NCBI GenBank assembly: GCA_003024175.1 | Contig: MDYQ01000047.1 | Coordinates: 62,001-126,000, forward strand | Direction: 5' to 3' | DNA length: 64,000 bases | DNA from: Planoprotostelium fungivorum | Taxonomy: Eukaryota > Evosea > Variosea > Cavosteliida > Cavosteliaceae | Shown: positions 11,688-22,973 of the stretch, one piece after another | Layout: each line of letters starts with the position of its first letter | Numbering within the stretch: position 1 is the first letter of the stretch | Position numbers and translations under genes: made by a program | The notes under the pieces: model-generated | Told to the model about the DNA's origin: nothing | The model's input: the letters and a program-made list of their open reading frames with translations, nothing else | Databases searched by the model: none

Positions 11688-13587
11688 ATGAGCGAACTTG
11701 TTCAAGTGAGGCGTGATGAATGATGTATCTGAAAAAAGAAGGAGATCGGTAGAGGATCTTTCGATGGGATACAACATGTGATGGACGATATACACGAGTC
11801 GCTGTGGCCGACTCTGGCGGACCACCTCTTTCAGTTCTGTGACGAGATCGGTCCTCTACCTCTCATCAACAAGATCGTCCACCAGCCCTTCCACAACCGA
11901 GACGGCTGTGACTTTAACAAGCTCATCGAAGAGAGAATCAGATATGGCGATAGAGCAGTGGCATACACACAGAGGTTCAGCGGTCTTTTCCGAGAGAAGA
12001 TCAGAAGGGAGTCCAAAGGATGGGAGGTGCAATGTTAGACATGATCTTGTTGTGACTGTCTGACACTTTGGACAGATCGAAGATGCGAAGGGGGAAGATG
12101 TCACACGCGAGCTGGTGGAAAGTCTATTAAGCGACTATGTAGAGAACATGAGCTTCTGTCCAGTGTGAGGATTGAAGTCTTCAGAATGCATCTGATCTAT
12201 GAGACAGCTCTCTTAGACAATTACTGTGTGAGAACAGGAAGGAAAAGGGAGTACAGAACAAGTCAGGTCTCTGTTTGGAGGTCACCGATCAACTCCAATT
12301 GATGGCCGATTTCATAGATGATTCGTCGAGACCCGATGGTCCGAAAGAGTCCAGCTCCTCTTACAATCAGATCTGGATCCAATGTTCGAGCCTGTTGAGA
12401 AAAGTGTGCCAACCGATGGAAACAAAGATGGACGAGACCGTCATTCACATCTGGGACAGTTGGAATGACAGATTGAACGAAGCCATGGATGAGTTACTCG
12501 ACCCTCCATCAGTTCTTCTCGCTCATCGGATTCTCACAGCACAGGTAAGTTTGACAATGTGATTTTGTCGATGTCATCATCTCGAGTGAGATGATAAATT
12601 TACATTCTACAGGTGAGACCCGACGAGAAGAGAATCAAGAGAGAAGAAGCTGCTCTTGCGAAATATCTCAAGTCACTGTCTACCACCATGTTGATGAGTC
12701 CATCGTCCAATTCATCTGCAAGCAATGAAAGTCAATTGGATGTGAGTACAGTTGATTTCATCGTTACAAATCTGATGAGAAACCTGCAGTTTAAAAAGTC
12801 CGATGTGCTCTGTAAAAAGTTGGATGATCCCAGATGGAAGGTGACAAAGAAGTCAAAAGGATGGACTTACTATGGCTCTACGTTCGGCGTGAGTCGCCTC
12901 TTCATCTTCTATCAACTCGTCCATCACGATGACTCATTCATCCATCGTCTCACAAATACAGGGTATTTCAGCACGCGTCGATTTAGACATTCCATGCACT
13001 GATTCTATCTCTCGTCTCGTCAATAGTTTCATCGATGCCGGTCGCGAGCCCGAAGTGGTGAAGATGACATCACCGACTCATCCGTATCTGACATCCATAG
13101 ACATACACCCCATTGGGCTCGGACCGACTCCTGGCGAAGTATAGACACAAGTATGTGTCTCCTTTCTCATCGCGCTATGGAGAGTTTTATATCTGGAGCG
13201 AACGTGATGGAGAAGATGAGGTGACGGTGTGTATAGAGGACAACCCGGAAGCATTTCCCATAGAGAACCACGTTCGTGTGGCACATCATCGTGAGAAGAT
13301 GGAAGATGTGTCGCACGATTGACCTCCGATCAGTTTGTGGAGCCCATTTCAAGAGGAAAGATGCAGAGACATTTCACATGAGATATTGTCTTCACGTCAA
13401 TATGGGAGGAAGTATTCCACAGTGGGTGAGCTGATGATGGAGACAGTTTGAACGACACTGAACCTTGCCACAGCTCATGACGATGACAACAACTACCATT
13501 CTAAAGAGACAGAGAAAGATCATTAAGAAGTTGATCCAGTTGCTGAGTCGACACTCGAGCCGATCAGGAAAGAGCAATAAAATGTAG
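11688..13587 (+). CDS. START-domain protein, tandem copy 3
   Basis: Third paralogue, about 510 aa. Exon 1 is MSELVQ followed by a 36-nt intron. The N-terminal block (LADHLFQFCDEIGPLPLINK) is followed by IRYGDRAVAYTQRF, a helical middle with WNDRLNEAMDELLDPPSV, and the START domain. Visible START landmarks are LDDPRWKVTKKSKGWTYY, YVSPFSSRYGEFYIWSERDG, CGAHFKRKDAETFHMRY and GGSIPQW. The C-terminal exon (TTTILKRQRKIIKKLIQLL) is a basic amphipathic helix ending at TAG 13585-13587. Intron positions match copies 1 and 2. The basic tail after START is shared by all three and may contact membranes or nucleic acid; that is inference. Confidence 0.72.
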
Positions 13588-14015
13588 ATTCACCGTTTAT
13601 TGTTTTATTGGAAATTACAATGTGGAAAGATATAATATTGTGAAGACTGCTCAGCCTCTCATCAATGAGCGCTCAAAATAAGGAGGGTTTAGCTTGAAAT
13701 ACCTTGGATAGACGTCACCATCAGTAGTCCTGTCTCCAAAGCTTGCAAGTCCACCCAGACAGCAATTTGGACAAAAAGATGCAAATATCATCTCTCGGTG
13801 TGGAATTACAATGAGCTGGACCGTGGTATGTAACGATAAGAACCATCGTACCAGTTGACGCTGCGAACGGTGATTGGTTGGTTATTCGGTATCGGCATCC
13901 GCCGGGAGTGCGAGTCGGTGTCAATAGGAGATGTTTCTCGGAGATTCAGTCCGACCGAGGTGTTTGGGTGTTCACGAACGAAGGTCTTCATCCTTCAGTT
14001 AAGAATCCTCACACC
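13588..14015. other. Intergenic
   Basis: About 430 bases between the third START gene and the Zn2Cys6 gene. A short AT-rich stretch (13600-13640) just after the START stop looks like a 3' UTR. No gene seen. Confidence 0.5.
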
Positions 14016-15247
14016 ATGCGGCGTCACTCACGCATCGCATGTTCGTAATGGAGAGAGATGATCACGACTGAGAAGGATGACAGGTGCCGGCTGTAGGAAG
14101 AGTCACATCAGCTGCGATAGATCGGCTAGACCCTGCGCTCGATGTGTTCGAAGAGGTATTCCGTGTGAAGAGGTTTCCAGACATGCTCGCGAAGACGAGT
14201 TAGACTCGTCAGAGCCATCCAACATCTCGACAGACCGAGCTCCAATCAGACCGCGATCGAGGAGCACCGATGACTTCAACCAATATGAAACCTTTCCTGA
14301 CTTGGGATTTCCCAGTTACAACTGGAACAACATCGACTTCTTATCAGACACTTCCCCTGGATCTACGTTATCCACATCCAGCAACCCACTCAAGCTCTCG
14401 TCCGACATATCTGACCCGATGGATCCACCCACCTGTGACCCACCTCCGTCACTGACGACCATAGAAACAGATGTCTTGGATCCATTCGAGCCCTATCTGT
14501 GAGCTCGAGATGATCATCACGCATCTGAACGTCTACCGCCAGACAACATCCGAATCCGTGGGAGAGGATTAACAATACGATATCTCAGTTGAGAGACTTT
14601 TGTACGCCAGAGCAGAAGAGGAGGCTTTGGGAGGACTATCGGAACAGTCTCAGTGCCAGCATCAGGTCAGCAGATGATCTGCAGGTGAGCACCAGCCAAA
14701 TGACCTTCTTCACCTCACCAACCCCCCGCAGATTCCGACGCTCATACACAGAAGACGTGATCACATTTTCGCGGTGACCGCTGACGGATAGCACAGACAA
14801 CATCTTGTACATCAACAAGGCCTATTCTCAAGCGACAGGTGATCATAGAAATACTGTCGTCATCGAGGTGATTAGTCTGATCGGTCGCACAGGATTCCCA
14901 GAGGGTGAACCGGGGGACACCCTCACAGTTTTCCAACTATCACCCAAGCCTGCTCTCAGTGTATTCATCAACGCTTTGCCACAGTTGATATCGAATCGAT
15001 ACATCAAAACCTTCAGCATCGTGAGCCGATCTCACCACCCGATCGATGACAGACAAATTTTCGAGTCTACGATTCACGCGGAAATACCCTAGGTGTGATG
15101 CTGTACGTAACCATCAAGAGAGACATCTTTGGACTATTCAAGTTTTTCGTAGCACATGGTATCTTCCATCACGGAGATCTCAACCAACAGGAGATCACTG
15201 CTTTCGATGCAGAGGGTAAACTCGTGGATATGAATGACATCAAGTGA
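14016..15247 (+). CDS. Zn2Cys6-PAS transcription factor, ERT1/RDS2-like
   Basis: Likely a DNA-binding regulator. A short first exon (MRRHSRIA) splices over a 43-nt intron to complete the cluster CAGCRKSHISCDRSARPC, followed by ARC and VRRGIPC. This gives Cys spacing C-x2-C-x6-C-x6-C-x2-C-x6-C. An acidic Ser/Pro-rich linker follows. After further introns come a helical stretch (TPEQKRRLWEDYRNSL) and a PAS-like core (IPTLIHRRHNILYINKAYSQ), ending with LYVTIKRDIFGLFKFFVAHG and a stop at 15245-15247. The CRKSHxxCD plus C-terminal PAS layout is that of fungal ERT1/RDS2 (AcuK/AcuM) regulators of gluconeogenesis; whether that role holds here is unknown. Length is about 325 aa. Splices inside the PAS part are inferred from frame. 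Confidence 0.72.
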
Positions 15248-15599
15248 CGAGATGAAACATCGGTTGTGAGGAAGATAAAGACGACTCTGAGTTGACGCGA
15301 TTCACCTCTCTTTCTTCTCAACAGGCCACACGTATACTCTTCATGAGATGTGCTGTCGGGAGGATCTGGCAGAGAGTAAGTGAATGGGAGTAGCAGGTGT
15401 CGTGTTGTCCATTGTGACGTGATTGTGGTGTTCAATTTCTGGTTTCTATTTCGCATTCGCGAGCGCGACTTTTCTTCACACAACAGGGTTCGTCAACAAA
15501 CCAAATCATACCCCACATCACGGCTTTAGACATCTGAGTAGGTTCTATTCAGATTCATTCCAAGTGATATATCTGTAGACGGTATCACCAATATTTCAA
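15248..15599. other. Intergenic, with possible extra exons
   Basis: Two stretches here could be exons: HTYTLHEMCCREDLAE at about 15321-15371, splicing to RFVNKPNHTPHHGF near 15487. They would need an extra splice inside the last exon of the Zn2Cys6-PAS gene, or be a small gene of their own. I could not decide, and the annotated stop at 15247 gives a normal family end. Confidence 0.3.
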
Positions 15600-16964
15600 A
15601 TGAGTCAATCCATCTCGCTGGATTCGTCGCTATCCAATCTCTTGACGGAAGATATTCAGCCTGATTCTGAAGAAACAAAGAGATCGTCGAAGAGGAAGAG
15701 AGGAGAATGTGGACTACAGCAATACGAAGCAGGAGTCTGGTCATGTTTCTGTGGGCAGAAGAGGAAGAGCGCCTCATCTTTTCGATGCCACCTAAAGAGA
15801 CCATCTTTTCAGGTGTTGTCCATCACACGTGATAATGTTTGAAATCACCCATCAGCCACGAAATGACGAGGCATCCGCTCCCGCGACACCATCATTCGGA
15901 TCTCTCTTTCCCTTCGATCTTCTGCCTCCAACATCACAAACTCCCACCGATGAGATGTCCATTGTGATGGAGCTATCCCACAGTGAGAATCACATCGAAT
16001 TACGTGGTATATCATTACAGACGATTGCATCCAGAACAAGATGATAGACCCATGAAGAAGATGAGGATCGAAGTAGACGACGAAGAGTGCACCAACACAT
16101 CCCAAGTCGAATGCAGTCTCCAAGATTACATCAGTGAACATCACCGTCAGATGACCTTCCCCGAGGCTCTATGCGTAGAGGTCGAAGACGGATGACTTCA
16201 TCGTCCATCTGAAAATCTCTCAGGTTGCCAAAAAATTGGAGGAATCACACGTGATCTCGTTCAGAGATGTGGAAGAGATATACGGCAACAAGTGCAATCA
16301 ATATTCGGTCAGTGCAAACTTTCACGCCACACGAGTTAGCAAGACGCTGTTGTCTCACCTACCAGGTTCGTCTCCCGTCCATACGTCATCTTCTTTGAAC
16401 ATCATGGCTGCATGATGATGACAATGTGCAGTCGTGTTACACAGAAAATCCACGAAGGAGGGTTGGTGGGTCTACAGGAAGAGTGACGATCCATATTCAC
16501 TCCTTCGTATGACCGTGCAGAATTCACCCCCTCCAGTAACGTGTGTCTTCTCTTCATCACCTTCACGTGCCAACACACGGTTCCACCACGATCACGATCA
16601 TCACTTCATCTTCTCCACCATCACACACGACTCTTCCATCACTGTCACATGCTCATCGTCATCTGAACCACGACAGCTTCTTTTCCAGCGAAGACATGGC
16701 TTACCTCCTCTCCCTCCATTCTAAATCTGCTGACATCATCAAATTCGTTCTAGCTTGTCACTTGGGTAGAGACCAAGTAGAGAGACAATACGGATGGAAG
16801 ACATTAGACGCCATCAACGAAAAGATGAAGACGATCGAGAAGGACATGGACACTCGCGTGGACGAATATTTAGAGAAGATAAAAGAAGCACCACCGACTG
16901 CAAGGTGAGACGGACGTGATCGATGAGTGATTGATGGAGGATAGTTCACAGAAGAAGCAGATGA
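15600..16964 (+). CDS. Orphan nuclear-like protein with a Cys/His patch
   Basis: No family recognised. The first exon starts MSQSISLDSSLSNLL and has a basic cluster (KRSSKRKRGE) and a small Cys/His patch (WSCFCGQKRKSASSFRCHL) that might bind a metal. Introns of about 38-65 nt join it to a Pro-rich exon, an acidic exon (KKMRIEVDDEE), and a conserved-looking core (VAKKLEESHVISFRDVEEIY, then VVLHRKSTKEGWWVYRK). The last exon is helical (YGWKTLDAINEKMKTIEKDM) and, after one more splice, ends at about 16964. The join between the core and the last exon, over 16510-16680, is uncertain, so two genes are possible. It lies directly downstream of the Zn2Cys6-PAS gene on the same strand. Confidence 0.5.
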
Positions 16965-17079
16965 ACAGGATGAGCAGCAGGAAGAAATGACGAGACATCA
17001 TTAAAAGAGTGTACAACCATCTTCATTGTCTCGGATTGGAAGGTGATGTGCGGGCCAGACGATGACGTCTCTGTTGCAT

Positions 17080-17259
17080 TCACCGTTTGATCTGATCTTC
17101 TTTTGGTTCATTCCCTTGCGATCTGTTCTCCTCTTCTCTCCTCTGTCTCTCTTTTACGGTGAAACCTTCGTAATGACCCGTTCCATATTCATCAGCAAAG
17201 TCCATTCCGTCTCCAACTGCTATGACATCATCTCGCTCGCGAATGTTGTGAGTTGGCAT
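17080..17259 (-). CDS. Possible small charged protein
   Basis: An ATG at 17259 opens a 59-codon frame beginning MPTHNIRERDDVIAVGDGMD and continuing with a very charged C-terminus (TVKERQRREEENRSQGNEPK). Its composition looks more like protein than like the random frames around it, and it sits in the otherwise empty gap downstream of the large membrane-protein gene. It has no signal peptide and no family that I know. The frame is open further upstream without a better ATG, so an additional 5' exon is possible. Confidence 0.35.
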   Translation of the reverse strand: MPTHNIRERDDVIAVGDGMDFADEYGTGHYEGFTVKERQRREEENRSQGNEPKEDQIKR

Positions 17260-17450
17260 TTTGGGTTTCAGATGAGGAGAAGAACTGTTAGCTCGAAAAA
17301 CGGATACGTTTCGTGTCCGTAGCGTGAATAACGTTGTGTGATATCGCATGATGCGATCGATGTGTTTGTGGTGATGTGCACGTGATTTGCAGTCCACAAA
17401 AATTAACCCAAATAAAAGTTCTCCATCCAACATCACACACGACATCATCT

Positions 17451-20400
17451 TTATATCAAAGGTCTGCGCTCTGCTTGAGCCCCGATCCAAAGTTTCGTCC
17501 CCACATAAACCCAGACTCTCCAGGCGATGCAGATCACCATGCCGAACACGACGCTCAGCGTTCCGACCGAGGTGACCACCGGCCAGTTGTAGCTGTAGAG
17601 TCCAAACATCTCAGCCGTGGCCACGGCCGTGAGACACAAGCTGGTGATGATGGCCATGATGTTTCCCCTGATGGTAGAGAAGGGACGGACGATGATGGTG
17701 ATGAGAGAGTAGAGGGCGGTGAATACGGTGAGGGAGATGGCCTTGTACTCGTCGCTGAGAAAGAGGGCGCAGCCTGCGCAGATGATGCGAAATGCGATGG
17801 TTACGGAATCCCAGAAGGGGAAATTGAGGCGGTAGGAATCTTCGAGGACAAATGTGATCTGAGAAGTTGGTCATCGTGACGTCGATTTTGATCATCGTGA
17901 TGTCGATCGGGTGATGATGATGATGCAATGAGATGATACGGCTATAATGGCATCGTTATACAAGTCGAGGACATCGTTTGATGGTGATGATGACACGGTC
18001 ATGTTCGGCTGGATGGTGCAGATGAAGAAAAGTGAACTCATCTCACCGCCCGGGCCACCTCCGAATCCGTATTCTTCGCTGCTATCTTCCTCACCAGCCA
18101 CAACAAGAGAGGCGACATGACCAAACCGGTAAAGAGGATGAACACGATGTAATGTCTCGGTGTCTGCCAGCAGACCCTCTCAGCATCGATGAAGAGACGA
18201 CTGCGATCGTTGATCTGTCTACAATCAGCCAAAAAATACGGTTATTTCTGACGGGTTGTAGATGATGTCACCTGCTGACACCTCAGCATCATCCAACAGA
18301 GGCTGAAGAGGGCAGTGAATGTCAGCATGGCGGTTGCTATGACACCCCTCCCCCAGCGAAATCTCGCGGAGATTTCGGGGGAAGATGGGGGATTTGTGCC
18401 GATGTGGCTGTCAGATCTCCTTCGGAAGAAGAAGATGGATTCTCTGATGACGTTGTAGCCGTCCCTCTTTCTATCCCTAGCCACTCTCCTGATGAAAAGA
18501 ATGAGAAGGAGAATCGATTCGTTATAAGTGATTCAAATAAAAAACAAGCTGAGGTCGATCCATTGTCTTAGAAAATAATTCAAATGGAAAAATAGATGGC
18601 TGACTCACTTGCACCACATTGTAAAGGAAATAAAGAGGGCGAGACAGAAGGGGAGCATGGTCATACCGATCTGGGCTCCAACTTTGTCCACTGATGACAT
18701 GTTCTCGCCCAGACACAGATTCCACCTTTTCTTCATCAGCTGCACGTTCGTGCGTCATCGTTGATCATCATCGATGATGGTCGACCGTGGTGATCATCGT
18801 CACAATGATCACGATGATGATCACGATGATGATCTCGATGATGATCTCGATGATGATCTCGATGATGATCTCGATGATGATGGTGACGTAGTGATCATCT
18901 CACCCTGTACCCCATCTCATTCGATTGACCGAGTGAGAAGAGAAGAAGAAGACTCCGATGCTCGTGATCGGTCTGGCCTGCTCGGCCACCAGAGGCGCAA
19001 GCTGGACCAAAAAGATGAGACACTTCCAATCTGCCGTGTGAGCGATGGGAACGTAAACGAGAAAGAGAGTCCACAGAACAGGGTAGGCCAGCCACACCAG
19101 CCACCACCACCTGTTGTCATGAGAGATCTGATGGAAAACTCGCGGAAAACTCACCGATTACAGTGTGAGTTGGGCAGGCACTTTGGGCTCATCATGGAAA
19201 CGGAATAATTTTCCCGACATTTTCCGCACAGTATTCCGGCTCTGAGAATGGTGAGATGGTTCGTTGTAGATGGATCACCTGTCGTTGTCACAGGGTCTCT
19301 CTATCTCGTGTATCTCGCTGGGACAGTAACCTTTGGGACATTCATAACACGTCGCCGTGCTGTTATCGTACACGCCGCACCACATGTTCGGCCTGAATCC
19401 GTGTCAGTCCCAAATCAAATTTTAAACCCTTTTAAATCATTTTTTTGGGACTCACTCTACGGACACCCTCTCGGTCGTGCAGAGAGCACCGATTGGACAG
19501 CTGTAACAGGGTGGGTTGTCTATCGCTCCCTTCCTATATTCTCCTCTACCCAGCGTGTACGTGTTCCCCGAGCACAATCTACAACCGTAACCCGTCTCCC
19601 CTTCACCGTGTCAGAATCTCCATCACGCATCCTCTCCTTCTCTCACCATTCAACGAATCGATCTGAAAGATGTAGCCGTCGGGGCAAGTGAGAGAGTCGA
19701 TGTCACTCTGTGAAGGATGATCCACGATGGTGAAGTAATTCGAAGGCTCCACGTCGATCTCTGTGTTGTACAATTTGAGCCATCCGGTTCTGATATCTGC
19801 GGCACTGTTCCATCCTGTGGAGGGTGAGTTGTACTGCGATGAGATTTACAACCACCTGCGTAATTTCTCTTGAATTTACAACTGTCGAACGACGCGGATT
19901 CCGTCAAGTGAACGATACCACCGTGACCCGCTCGGTTCTGTCTCAATTAAAAAAGAAATAAAACGTGAGACGAAACTTTGATAGATGACTCGACTCACGT
20001 CTTCAAATTTGCACTTTGAGAAGGCAGCGGAGTGTGCGTAAACGGCCGCTCCCTTGTACCCCGCGGAATTTCCGCGAAATTCAGAGTCGGCAAAGATGAC
20101 AGGTGATGGGTTACCGGTACTTACGTGTACGTACACGGCACCCCCCATGGACCTTCCCGTGTCCAAATGAATTTTCGCGGAATTGTTGCGGAAGATCTGG
20201 TCGGAGAAATAGAAGGTGGAGTTTCCGGTATCGTTGATGGATACGGCAGATTGTAGAGAGCCTTCGAAATAATTGTAGTAGAAGTTGAAGGTGGCAGATT
20301 TGTTTGGAACGGTGTCGATCTGTCTCAAGATCAGCATTGTCGTGATCGATCATCATGATGATGGATGATGATTGTGATGATCATCATGATGATGTGATGA

Positions 20401-21913
20401 TGAGCGTGATCATGGTGTCATGGTCATCGTGATCACATCGTCACTCTGACTCTACACCAGATATGAATCAAGAATGTCTTCTCACCTCCACGTAAGATCC
20501 ATTGACGAATACATTACTCGAAATCGTCCACGCTACCTCATCACTCTGATCTATAAATAGCCCGGACCCAATCATCAGGTTCGACATGAAATCAGGGTAC
20601 CACATCTGCATCCCTTGCACCATGGACAACTACCACCGAGTCGGCATCTACAACGGTGTAGACGGACTCACCGTGGACCGAACGTAAGTATTATTACTGA
20701 AGCTGACGTGAAGGTGAGGAGAAGTGTTGATTGACCGATAGATGAGGTCCGAATCAGAGACAGTGTTGTTCGAGTTACGTATGGCCCACGAGCAGGCTAA
20801 ACTTGCATCAGAAAAGATCGGGAGATTCGGTTGAAATTTCGGGTTACGCACCGGTGTGGTAGAATATGACGCTGGACATGGAAGAGAGATCGTTGCGGTT
20901 GAATTGTAAGACGGAGTGCTTTTCGCCTGAGCATTGTGAGGGTGATTTCAAAGACATGAATATCATGAGAAGATGAGACGCTCGACATCATCCGATCGCA
21001 ACACATCATCACATTGGGCATGACGACCAGCATCACTCGCGGAGATCATCATGGTGAGATGGATCATGATCATGTCGACTCACCTTCGTCATCTTCAGAG
21101 GTGCCACCCAAGGAGAAGCGTAGATGTCCACTGTCTCCCATGTTATCTGTGAACCACCCCGTTGATTGCCCCGATCCCATCTGGATGAGGATCTGCGATC
21201 GTGAACGGATGATCGTCAGAGACAATGTCCATCACACCTCCATAAATCCTTGCCATGAGTTGACGGCAAAGACGAGAACAGGATTATCGTATCGAGACAA
21301 GACAGACATGGCGCACTGTCCATACGTGCATTGCAGATCGTTATAGACGAAGATCAAGGTGGATACATTGGCGAACATCAACATCTGAGGGGGATCAATT
21401 TGAATAAATGGGGGAGACTCACGGTCGTATCGTTTGATTCGCTGGAACTGACGAAATCGCAGCCATCGATGGTCACATTTTCAACGTCAGTAAACCATAT
21501 ACCAGCGCTCAAGTTTTGGAAGGTAATATTCTCGAATGTGATACTCAGACCTATATGATATCAACATCACACGTCTGAGGCGGTCTTCCATGTAACTCAC
21601 CTTGTGTCAGTAAGAGCGGTGTATCATCACAATCTAACGCCACTCTCTCTGACTTCCAAGGTCGAACAGAGATGGAGTTTGAGATGGTTCCGGAAGCCTT
21701 GACGGTGTCCATGATGCAGAGGTCCCCCTCCGCCTTGACATCTGCAGCTCTCAATAAAGTCTGACAAGGCGTATCTTCTGTTGTTCCACAAGAGGGTGAA
21801 TCACTTCCATTGGAGGATACATACGATCCACAGTGATCCGAAATGATGATTGGTATCAGGTAGAGGATGATGAAATATATCGTGTGGACGATTCGTGGTG
21901 AGTAGAGGGCCAT
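17451..21913 (-). CDS. Large beta-helix ectodomain protein with a multi-TM C-terminus
   Basis: Likely a cell-surface protein of about 1,000 aa. It starts with a signal sequence (MALYSPRIVHTIYFIILYLI) and a mature N-terminus resembling amoebal and oomycete surface proteins (CGSYVSSNGSDSPSCGT). Next are repeated strands of parallel beta-helix type (FENITFQNLSAGIWFTDVEN). A Cys-rich stalk follows (PPCYSCPIGALC, MWCGVYDNSTATCYECPKGY). The C-terminal part has about seven hydrophobic helices, including VWLAYPVLWTLFLVYVPIAH, MTMLPFCLALFISFTMWCK, RHYIVFILFTGLVMSPLLLW and the last near 17480-17570. It is split by more than ten short introns. The layout resembles a receptor or channel with a pectin-lyase-like ectodomain, but no signalling motif is evident. 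Exon order is well supported; some splice sites are guesses. Confidence 0.65.
18812..18881. repeat. 12-bp minisatellite in an intron
   Basis: Four copies of GATGATGATCTC preceded by two variant GATGATGATCAC units, inside an unusually long intron (about 18732-18904) of the minus-strand beta-helix membrane gene. The plus-strand Asp-rich frame over it is an artefact of the repeat. Confidence 0.8.
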
Positions 21914-22286
21914 CGATCCCTGTTATATGGATCGTCCGTCGATGATTGTTGTAAGGTGTGTAAAGGAAGAAAATTCGCAAAGGAGCAAGAAAGGACAGAG
22001 ATGGAGTCAACACTCATTGAGATTGGGAGGCACCATCCTCTACACTCAGAGACAATCCAAACACTTTCTAATACGATGATCGACGCAAGTTGTGATGAAG
22101 AGATGTGGCATATGATAACAACACCGCCTCTCTACAATCTCAGTATATAGACGTCTATCGCCGGCATCTAAGTTCTCTACATCACATGTTGTGAAAACCC
22201 ATTCACTGTTCTGGTTCTTCGAAACGAAAACAGACACAAAATCTCATACGACACAATCATCCGGAACAGAAGACGAACAAGAGAAA
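21914..22286. promoter_or_regulatory. Divergent intergenic region
   Basis: About 370 bases between the start of the minus-strand beta-helix gene and the start of the next plus-strand gene, so it should hold both promoters. I see no clear motif and no convincing coding sequence. Confidence 0.35.
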
Positions 22287-22799
22287 ATGACTTCAGGTTG
22301 GTTCTCACGTACCACAGAGACGACTCACAATACCGATTCGAACCTCATTCTATTGTCCACCATATCGAGGCCCGTTGGTCCTGCTTTTCAAGTTGCCGTC
22401 TTCGAGGGTGGACTCACTCTGAACGGTTCTGGAGCAGTTCGTCAGATGAAAGACACCGATTACGACGAACTCCTTCGATTAGTACGAGAAGTCTTGACTC
22501 TCCCTCAACCCTTCCAGTGGAGGATCAACCATGCAATCACGTGTCGTCCCATCAGCAATGTTGAAATACATCTCGATGGAAAAAAAAAGAGTGTTGGGGT
22601 GAGACGATCATGGATACACAATCTCACTGTGATGCAGGTGTATGGATTCGACAAAAACAAGAGAACTCTAACCGAAGAGACGGAGGGATACACAGAATTG
22701 CCTCAATCTCTTCATCAACTATTGTCTCTATTGGAAGAGGCACCATCAGTCGACCAGAAGCAAGCACCACCTGCTGTGTTAAAATTCCTCAGTCAGTAG
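22287..22799 (+). CDS. Conserved-looking small protein, function unknown
   Basis: Starts at ATG 22287 (MTSGWFSRTTETTHNT); the frame is open further upstream but without an ATG. The body (VAVFEGGLTLNGSGAVRQMK, then YDELLRLVREVLTLPQPFQW) looks like a compact alpha/beta domain, and the C-terminus is helical (LPQSLHQLLSLLEEAP). A canonical GTGAG...CAG intron of 39 nt at 22599-22637 lies in frame: if retained it adds 13 codons (VRRSWIHNLTVMQ), if removed the product is about 157 aa. No signal peptide, no TM segment and no recognised family. Confidence 0.6.
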   Translation: MTSGWFSRTTETTHNTDSNLILLSTISRPVGPAFQVAVFEGGLTLNGSGAVRQMKDTDYDELLRLVREVLTLPQPFQWRINHAITCRPISNVEIHLDGKKKSVGVRRSWIHNLTVMQVYGFDKNKRTLTEETEGYTELPQSLHQLLSLLEEAPSVDQKQAPPAVLKFLSQ

Positions 22800-22973
22800 T
22801 CTGGCAACAGTCTGTGTTTTCAATAAATAGATGAGACAGAAGACGAACGATCATCAAACCATGGTGTTGATTAGATGTATCGATCGACCCATCATCGATA
22901 TAACAAGCACTCGACACAGTCCATCATCTCTCATCTCACGACAACGGCACATTACCCGTCATCTTTACGTTTC

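Larger units (their letters stand above)
7382..13587 (+). repeat. Tandem array of three START-domain paralogues
   Basis: Three head-to-tail genes of about 1.8-1.9 kb, separated by about 290 bases each, with conserved intron positions. Divergence is uneven: exon 2 keeps exact matches of up to 74 bases between copies while later exons are only loosely similar. Confidence 0.8.

Noticed and set aside
18774-19208. A 144-codon Asp-rich plus-strand frame
   Set aside because: It is the translation of an intronic 12-bp repeat and of exons of the minus-strand membrane gene read backwards.
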